Positions 11,952-16,543 of a stretch of 16,543 nt of DNA are shown here, in pieces. This DNA comes from an uncultured Candidatus Saccharibacteria bacterium (GTDB lineage Bacteria > Patescibacteria > Saccharimonadia > Saccharimonadales > CAMLKC01). How positions within the stretch are numbered: position 1 is the first letter of the stretch; each line of letters begins with the position of its first letter. The DNA lies in assembly GCA_946480595.1 (NCBI GenBank), contig CAMLKC010000019.1:1-16543 (forward strand), written 5' to 3'. A program made the translations under genes and the position numbers. Under the pieces are notes generated by a model, which worked only from the letters and a program-made list of their open reading frames with translations, ran no database searches and was not told where the DNA came from.

Positions 11952-14072
11952 ATGTCTACTATCAACCCTCATGGTAAAGAGATCATCTCTGTTACCACTG
12001 ATCTTTGCGGCCAGCCGCTGACACTCGAGGTTAACCGCGTTGGCTTTCGTACGACTGCCAGCGTACTGGTAAAATACGGCGACACCGTCGTGCTCGGTAC
12101 GGCCATGGTCGGCAAAAAACCCATCAGCGGCATGGATTACTTTCCGCTTTCTGTGGACTACGAAGAAAAATTTTATGCAGCCGGCAAGATCAGTGGCAGC
12201 CGCTTTATTAAGCGCGAAGGTCGTCCAAGCGACGAAGCCATCCTTATTGGCCGTTTGATCGACCGTCCGATCCGTCCGCTGTTTCCAAAAGGTTACCGCC
12301 AGGAAGTCCAGGTGGTCGCAAGCGTGCTTTCCATGGACCCGGCATTCCGTCCTGACTCTATTGCCATGATCGCGGCGTCAACCGCCCTTATGCTGACCGG
12401 CGCACCGTTTGACGGTCCTGTTGCCGGGCTTCGCGTTGGCCGAGTTGGCGGCGAGTTCAAGGCTTTCCTTACAGCTGAAGAGCGCGAAGAAAGTGATCTC
12501 GACCTCGTTGTTGCTGGTATTGAACGCGGCGTCACCATGGTTGAGGCTGGCGCCAACGAAGTCAGCGAAGCCGTCGTCGCCGAGGGTATCGCCTGGGCAT
12601 ACGAGCAGCTCCAGCCAGCTATCAAACTCCAAAAAGAGCTGATAGAAAAAGTTGGCGTTGAGGCACTCGAATTCGAACTTATCCTTCCGAACGAAGAGTT
12701 CCAGCAAATCGTCGATGAGTGGATGAAAGACAAGCTTGGCGAAGACCTCCGCCGCCCGTACCCTGAACGGAACGAAATGGTTTCAATTTTACGTGACCAA
12801 TTCCACGACGCAATGGTCGAAAAGTTTGGTGAAGAGGACTACAGCATCCTCCGCGGCGAATACGACGAGGCTTTCACGATGGCACTGCATAAAGACGTTC
12901 GCCGGGGAATTGTTGAGGACAACCTTCGTCCTGACGGCCGTAAGCTCGACGAAATCCGTCCGCTTTCAAGCGAAGTCGGCATCTTGCCGCGTACGCACGG
13001 TTCGAGCATCTTTACCCGCGGCGTGACCCAGGGTATGAATATTGTCACCCTGGCACCGCTTAGCTACGCCCAAATGGTAGACACGATGGAGCAAAACGAC
13101 TACGAACGCCGCTACATGCACCATTACAACGCGCCGGGCTACACTGTTGGTGAAGTTCGCCGTCTCGGCTCACCAGGACGCCGCGAAATCGGTCACGGCT
13201 ATCTTGCCGAACGCGCCCTTATTCCTGTGCTTCCAGCCGAAGAGGATTTCCCGTACGCTATCCGCAGCGTCACGGAAATCATGAGCCAGAATGGCTCGAC
13301 CTCTATGGCCGCTACTTGTAGCAGCTGCCTGGCGCTAATGGACGCTGGCGTGCCAATCAAGCGTCCGGTTAGTGGTATTGCCATGGGTCTGATGATGGAC
13401 GGCGACACGCCGTACGTTCTGAGCGACATCGCCGACGCCGAAGACTTTGCCGGCGACATGGACTTCAAGGTAACGGGTACCGAACAGGGAATCACGGCTA
13501 TCCAGATGGACATGAAGGTCCACGGCCTTCCTGTAGAAATTTTGCGCCAGGCACTTGAAACTGCCAAGCCGGGCCGTGCGCATATTCTCGAACACATGAT
13601 TTCAACGCTGGCTGCGCCTCGCGAGGCTATCAGCCCGTACGCGCCACGCATCGAAAAGATCAAGATCAACCCTGAAAAGATCGGTGCGGTCATTGGTAAG
13701 GGCGGAGAAGTCATCAACAAGATTACCGCCGAAACCGGCGCACAGATCGACATCAAGGACGACGGTCTTATTACCGTGGCTGCCAGCGACACTGCCAAGA
13801 TCGAAAAGGCAATCAACTGGATCAAGAGCCTGACCGAAGAGCCGGAAGTCGGCCGCATTTACGAAGGCAAGGTCGTCAGCATTAAGGACTTTGGTGCATT
13901 CGTGAACATCCTTCCGGGCATCGATGGCATGGTCCACATTTCGCAGCTTTCTAACGAGCGCGTCGAAAAAGTGACCGACGTACTACACGAAGGCCAAATC
14001 GTAAAAGCAAAACTGACTGGCATCGACGAGCGTGGCCGTCTCAGCCTTAGTCTGAAAGACGCGAACGAATAG
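11952..14072 (+). CDS. pnp: Polynucleotide phosphorylase
   Basis: 3'-to-5' phosphorolytic exoribonuclease, core of RNA decay. The 706-aa product has the expected order: first RNase PH domain (YGDTVVLGTAMVGKKPISGMDYFPL, then FIKREGRPSDEAILIGRLIDRP), helical linker, second RNase PH domain (RTHGSSIFTRGVTQ, SMAATCSSCLALMDAGVPI, and DMDFKVTGTEQGITAIQMD with the catalytic Asp pair), KH domain (KIGAVIGKGGEVINKIT with GxxG) and S1 domain (EGKVVSIKDFGAFVNILPGIDGMVHISQL). Length is close to the E. coli enzyme (711 aa). ATG 11952 follows GGAGG at good spacing; the frame is open further upstream but that part falls in the leader. The next gene begins 1 nt after the stop. Confidence 0.97.
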   Translation: MSTINPHGKEIISVTTDLCGQPLTLEVNRVGFRTTASVLVKYGDTVVLGTAMVGKKPISGMDYFPLSVDYEEKFYAAGKISGSRFIKREGRPSDEAILIGRLIDRPIRPLFPKGYRQEVQVVASVLSMDPAFRPDSIAMIAASTALMLTGAPFDGPVAGLRVGRVGGEFKAFLTAEEREESDLDLVVAGIERGVTMVEAGANEVSEAVVAEGIAWAYEQLQPAIKLQKELIEKVGVEALEFELILPNEEFQQIVDEWMKDKLGEDLRRPYPERNEMVSILRDQFHDAMVEKFGEEDYSILRGEYDEAFTMALHKDVRRGIVEDNLRPDGRKLDEIRPLSSEVGILPRTHGSSIFTRGVTQGMNIVTLAPLSYAQMVDTMEQNDYERRYMHHYNAPGYTVGEVRRLGSPGRREIGHGYLAERALIPVLPAEEDFPYAIRSVTEIMSQNGSTSMAATCSSCLALMDAGVPIKRPVSGIAMGLMMDGDTPYVLSDIADAEDFAGDMDFKVTGTEQGITAIQMDMKVHGLPVEILRQALETAKPGRAHILEHMISTLAAPREAISPYAPRIEKIKINPEKIGAVIGKGGEVINKITAETGAQIDIKDDGLITVAASDTAKIEKAINWIKSLTEEPEVGRIYEGKVVSIKDFGAFVNILPGIDGMVHISQLSNERVEKVTDVLHEGQIVKAKLTGIDERGRLSLSLKDANE

Positions 14073-14073
14073 A

Positions 14074-14652
14074 ATGAACAGCGAACGGCCGCTCCTCGTA
14101 ATGCTCCTTGGCGTTCCGGGGAGTGGCAAAACGTACTTTTCGCAGCAGCTTGCTGCAAGGTTACGAGGTGTTCGGCTGAACAGCGATGCCATGCGCCTGT
14201 CGATTTTTGGCTCGCTTGAAATAATGGACAAACTCTACAATTCGGGGGACCGTCGGCAGCTGAACGCATATACGTTCGGCGCGATGGACCACGTCACCGA
14301 TCAGCTGCTGGCCGCCGGAATAAGCGTGATCTACGATGCTATTCACACCAAGCGCGCCGATAGGCTCAAGCAAGAAGCGGCGGCTAAAAAGCATGGTGCG
14401 CTGCCCATACTCCTCCGAGTAACGGTGCCTCGCGACGTTGCAGTCCGCCGTGTTGTCGAACGGCCTGCAGCTGGGGATGCGCGCCAGTTTACGCCGCAAA
14501 AGGCAGAAGAAGTGATCCGTCATTTTGAAGACACGACAGAAGCGCCTGATGCGGGCGAAGTGGTGATTGATATTAACGGCGAACTGCCATTTGAGCAGCA
14601 GTTCCAATCGTTCCAGGAACAGTTAAAAACAGTACTGCACGAACAGCAATAA
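14074..14652 (+). CDS. P-loop kinase (AAA_33 / polynucleotide kinase-like)
   Basis: A 192-aa protein with Walker A GVPGSGKT (13-20), followed by LNSDAMR (35-41), where 'sDe.R' is typical of small-molecule and zeta-toxin-like kinases. A Walker B-type strand VIYDAIHTK (where active kinases often have 'vi.Da...') and ILLRVTVPRDVAVRRVVER supply the lid and base-binding region. It is likely to phosphorylate a nucleoside, sugar or RNA/DNA end. The gene begins 1 nt after the pnp stop, so it is made from the pnp transcript by translational coupling, hinting at a link to RNA end processing. The substrate is unknown. There is no sign of an antitoxin partner. Confidence 0.8.
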   Translation: MNSERPLLVMLLGVPGSGKTYFSQQLAARLRGVRLNSDAMRLSIFGSLEIMDKLYNSGDRRQLNAYTFGAMDHVTDQLLAAGISVIYDAIHTKRADRLKQEAAAKKHGALPILLRVTVPRDVAVRRVVERPAAGDARQFTPQKAEEVIRHFEDTTEAPDAGEVVIDINGELPFEQQFQSFQEQLKTVLHEQQ

Positions 14653-14672
14653 ATTGGTACAGTAGAAGAGAT

Positions 14673-15263
14673 ATGGCAGACGAAAAACAAGCCCAGCTCG
14701 ACCAAATACGCGCGGATATCCTGGAAAAGAATATCTGTCCGGAGCTCGCCGAGACGGCGCATAATTTGGTGATGGGTGATGGCAACCTGAACGCCGAGAT
14801 TGTATTTATTGGCGAAGCACCTGGCAAAAACGAAGACGAACAGGGACTACCGTTCGTCGGCGCGGCTGGCAAGTTCTTAAACGAGATGCTAGCGCAAGCG
14901 GGGATGGAGCGGAGCGACGTGTATATTACCAACATCGTCAAATACCGTCCGCCAAATAATCGCGACCCGCTGCCAGAAGAAAAACAGGCTTTTTGGCCGT
15001 ACCTGACCAGGCAGTTGGAGGTTATCGCGCCAAAAGTCGTCGTAACGCTCGGCCGTCATAGTATGGAGTACTTTTTGCCTGAGGCTAAAATCAGCCAGGT
15101 TCACGGTGAAGCCAAGCGCGTTGTGTTTGGAGATAAAAAGCTGGTGATTGTGCCGCTCTACCATCCGGCCGCAGCGCTCTATAACGGCGGAATGCGCGGG
15201 ACGCTGATTGATGATTTTCTGCGTGTGCCAAAAATCATTGAGATGATAAAAGCTGGAGAATAG
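14673..15263 (+). CDS. Family 4-like uracil-DNA glycosylase lacking Fe-S cysteines
   Basis: Removes uracil from DNA, the first step of base excision repair. The 196-aa protein has motif A IGEAPGKNEDEQGLPFVGAA (46-65), TNIVKYRPPNNRDP, and motif B PLYHPAAALYN, as in UDG families 4/5. Family 4 enzymes normally bind a [4Fe-4S] cluster with four Cys: a C-x2-C near the N-terminus, KCRPP, and a later Cys. Here only Cys22 remains and is the sole Cys in the protein; KCRPP has become KYRPP and the last Cys position falls in KQAFWPYL. It is the third gene of the pnp operon, though TACAGT with TGG (14658-14663) 9 nt before the ATG may add its own promoter. Confidence 0.9.
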   Translation: MADEKQAQLDQIRADILEKNICPELAETAHNLVMGDGNLNAEIVFIGEAPGKNEDEQGLPFVGAAGKFLNEMLAQAGMERSDVYITNIVKYRPPNNRDPLPEEKQAFWPYLTRQLEVIAPKVVVTLGRHSMEYFLPEAKISQVHGEAKRVVFGDKKLVIVPLYHPAAALYNGGMRGTLIDDFLRVPKIIEMIKAGE

Positions 15264-15270
15264 TCTTTAG

Positions 15271-15337
15271 AAAGGGAAAAGGCCGCAGATCACTCTGCGG
15301 CCCCGCCCTTTCGAGGTCTTGTCCGCAGGTTGCGGAC
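15271..15337. terminator. Double hairpin between the UDG gene and the 156-aa high-GC gene
   Basis: GGCCGCAG (15281-15288) pairs with CTGCGGCC (15295-15302), and AAAGGG (15271-15276) with CCCTTT (15306-15311). On the minus strand the inner stem is followed by TTTTCCCTTT, making it a good terminator for the high-GC gene; on the plus strand it lacks a T run but closes the pnp operon. A second hairpin, GTCCGCA (15321-15327) with TGCGGAC (15331-15337), stands beside it. Confidence 0.72.
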
Positions 15338-15385
15338 CGACACTTTAGTTATCGAACGGGCGTGTTCGTGTGTTCGGTTTCCCCC

Positions 15386-15856
15386 TCAGTTCTCGTAGCC
15401 GAGCCAGTGCAGCGCCCAGACGCGGTTGGTCAGGGTGCCGCCGAGGCCGACGATGAACATGTAGCCGACGTCGATGAACGCCAGCTCGTTGATGGACGGC
15501 TGGAACCCGTACGCGTGGAGCACCGCCGGCATGGCCGGCAGCGCCACCAGGGCGGTCATCGGGAGGACGAGCTCGGCGGCGAACAGGATGGCCCGGCGGA
15601 GCTTGTGCTCCTCCTTCCAGCCGGCCCGGCGGATCTTGTACTCGACGTACAGGAGCGCGGGCAGCAGGAGGATGGTCAGCACGGCGCCGTAGACAGTCTG
15701 CGGGTCGTCGGTGCGCACGAGCGCGCCGATCGCCGCGACGGCGAAGGCAGCCAGCATGACCTTGTACGCGGCCCTCGCCACGTGGTGGCGACGGGTCGGC
15801 AGGGGGATGTGGAGCACTCGGCCGTTGTCGGCGTCGACGGGAATCGTCTTCGTCAA
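15386..15856 (-). CDS. High-GC four-helix membrane protein of unknown function
   Basis: I do not recognise this protein. With TTG 15856 as start it has 156 residues. There are four predicted membrane helices: around AAYKVMLAAFAVAAIGALV, VYGAVLTILLLPALLYVEY, AILFAAELVLPMTALVALPA and FIDVGYMFIVGLGGTLTNRV. A basic loop KIRRAGWKEEHKLRRA between helices 2 and 3 is probably cytoplasmic. I prefer TTG 15856 because GAGGTG (15868-15863) stands 6 nt before it; GTG 15865 has no well-spaced site. G+C is about 67-75% in 15541-15660 by my count. The soluble start contains DADNGRVLHIPL, echoed by DTKNGRVLNVDF in the 212-aa high-GC protein. It has its own consensus promoter and terminator. Confidence 0.7.
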   Translation of the reverse strand: MTKTIPVDADNGRVLHIPLPTRRHHVARAAYKVMLAAFAVAAIGALVRTDDPQTVYGAVLTILLLPALLYVEYKIRRAGWKEEHKLRRAILFAAELVLPMTALVALPAMPAVLHAYGFQPSINELAFIDVGYMFIVGLGGTLTNRVWALHWLGYEN

Positions 15857-15909
15857 GGAAAACACCTCTTTCGGGGGATGGGGAAGAACATCTTGCGACG
15901 AACTTATTA

Positions 15910-15938
15910 ATTATAGCACTAATATGAATAAAAGTCAA
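15910..15938 (-). promoter_or_regulatory. Promoter of the 156-aa high-GC gene
   Basis: Minus strand: -35 TTGACT (15938-15933), 17-nt spacer, -10 TATAAT (15915-15910) with extended TGC. The leader of about 45 nt contains a 12-codon ORF (15891-15853) encoding MFFPIPRKRCFP, whose TGA overlaps the TTG start as TTGA. Confidence 0.82.
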
Positions 15939-16031
15939 TATCCTGCTTATGTTACCGTATCTGTTAAGCGCGCGTCTAAAGGCTGCAAAACTTGCCAGAA
16001 GCACCTACCTTTGCTATACTGTAATCACTGA
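15923..16031 (+). CDS. Possible 35-aa Cys/His small protein
   Basis: An ATG 6 nt after TATAGC (15912-15917) opens 35 codons, MNKSQYPAYVTVSVKRASKG then CKTCQKHLPLLYCNH, with C-x2-C and C-x-H near the end that could hold a metal. There is no ribosome site or clear -35, and it overlaps promoters on both strands (156-aa gene and rnj). It is speculative. Confidence 0.22.
15992..16020 (+). promoter_or_regulatory. Promoter of RNase J
   Basis: TTGCCA (15992-15997), 17-nt spacer, TATACT (16015-16020) with extended TGC. It predicts a leader of about 110 nt before ATG 16139, unusually long for this window. Confidence 0.72.
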
Positions 16032-16069
16032 AACGCACGCGGTAGAAATGTCACTAATCAGTGAACCGC
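16025..16069 (+). promoter_or_regulatory. RNase J leader with two exclusive folds
   Basis: TCACTGA (16025-16031) is fully complementary to TCAGTGA (16058-16064). Alternatively TCACT (16051-16055) pairs with AGTGA (16060-16064), stacked under GCGGT (16039-16043) with ACCGC (16065-16069). The two folds compete for 16058-16064. Confidence 0.4.
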
Positions 16070-16138
16070 TGCAGCTTATGGGAATTTCGAACGTAACTAA
16101 TAAAAAATACTTTTTTAGAAAGGTAATACATATACACT

Positions 16139-16543
16139 ATGGGTCAACGAAGACTCTCTAACGCCCAAGGCGACGATACATCAAAGCGTCCCCAGCAAGG
16201 GCAACAACGACAAAAATCAAATAACACCGTGCTGAACAACACGACCACACGCAAGGGAGAAGTCTTCCGTGCGCAGCGCCGTACCAGCGAAAACGTCAAT
16301 CTCCGTGCCTCACAGCACATGATTAACGTGCCGGTGAACAAGTCTATCTATAACGGTTATAGCGGTCGCCAGTTCAGCTTGGCCGAACAGCCAAAGCGCT
16401 CAAAAGCACCACGCCCAACGCTTAAGATCATGCCTATCGGCGGTCTTGGCGAAATGGGTATTGGTAAAAACATGATGGCGATCGAGTACGACAACGACAT
16501 CATTGTTATCGACGCGGGTTTCTTGTTCCCGGGTGCCGATTAT
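16139..16543 (+). CDS. rnj: Ribonuclease J, 3'-truncated, with long basic N-terminal extension
   Basis: Metallo-beta-lactamase/beta-CASP nuclease with 5'-to-3' exo- and endonuclease activity in mRNA decay and rRNA maturation. The window holds 135 codons. Residues 95-135 are the start of the catalytic domain (LKIMPIGGLGEMGIGKNMMA then IEYDNDIIVIDAGFLFPGADY), matching 'vipLGGlgEIGkNm..ieyd.diiviD.G..FP' with a two-residue insertion in GEMGIGKNM. The first 94 residues are extra, rich in Gln, Asn, Arg and Lys, and probably disordered; extended N-termini also occur in actinobacterial RNase J. AGAAAGG lies 15 nt before ATG 16139, which is long for a ribosome site. Zinc motif HxHxDH lies beyond the window. 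Confidence 0.92.
   Translation, partial: MGQRRLSNAQGDDTSKRPQQGQQRQKSNNTVLNNTTTRKGEVFRAQRRTSENVNLRASQHMINVPVNKSIYNGYSGRQFSLAEQPKRSKAPRPTLKIMPIGGLGEMGIGKNMMAIEYDNDIIVIDAGFLFPGADY

Noticed and set aside
14074..14652. Zeta-type toxin of a toxin-antitoxin pair
   Set aside because: The P-loop and SD-x-M-R pattern fit many small kinases, there is no antitoxin-like neighbour, and the gene is co-expressed with pnp.
1..16543. CRISPR arrays, tRNA or rRNA genes, insertion sequences, integrases, phage structural genes
   Set aside because: I saw no regularly spaced repeats, no cloverleaf, no rRNA-like stretch and no transposase or integrase motifs in any frame read.

Overview
The window looks like a chromosomal stretch from a Candidatus Saccharibacteria (TM7, Patescibacteria/CPR) type genome. 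This is an inference from several signs: small, tightly packed housekeeping genes, ribosomal protein S20 with a long Lys/Ala/Pro tail, many ATG starts lying 6-9 nt after a -10 box (leaderless mRNAs), small GNAT, NUDIX and M14 enzymes, and an RNase J with a long basic N-terminal extension. TGA acts as a normal stop. Most genes sit near 50-58% G+C, but three minus-strand genes of unknown function are near 65-75% by my spot counts.

Layout. 1-1354: the 3' part of holA converges on rpsT across a shared terminator. 1381-1792: the first high-GC single-gene unit, with its own promoter and terminator. 1834-3849: a long protein with a degenerate DHH/NrnA-like domain and a huge low-complexity tail, whose stop codon overlaps that of a convergent PIG-L deacetylase (3846-4529). 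4562-5330: the second high-GC unit, a two-helix membrane protein. 5343-7058: truB and a hexose mutarotase-like gene, then rpsO. 7057-8618: a tiny leaderless 17-codon ORF plus terminator that resembles an amino-acid attenuator, then a GNAT-like gene translationally coupled to an AspA/AstE-like M14 gene. 8615-10682: a NUDIX gene divergent from a Gre-factor-like / FusB-type zinc finger / GNAT operon. The two divergent transcripts begin with homologous two-hairpin leaders. 10679-11786: an unrecognised 356-aa protein. 11822-15263: pnp with a structured leader, a P-loop kinase, and a family-4-like uracil-DNA glycosylase that lacks the Fe-S cysteines. 15271-15938: the third high-GC unit, a four-helix membrane protein. 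15992-16543: the promoter, long leader and first 135 codons of RNase J.

Functionally the window mixes information processing (replication clamp loader, S20, S15, TruB, Gre factor, FusB-like factor), RNA decay (PNPase and RNase J, both with structured leaders) and DNA repair. The strongest candidates for undescribed biology are the twin divergent leader motif at 9106-9262, the His-codon leader/attenuator at 7057-7221, and the three isolated high-GC minus-strand transcription units set between housekeeping genes.
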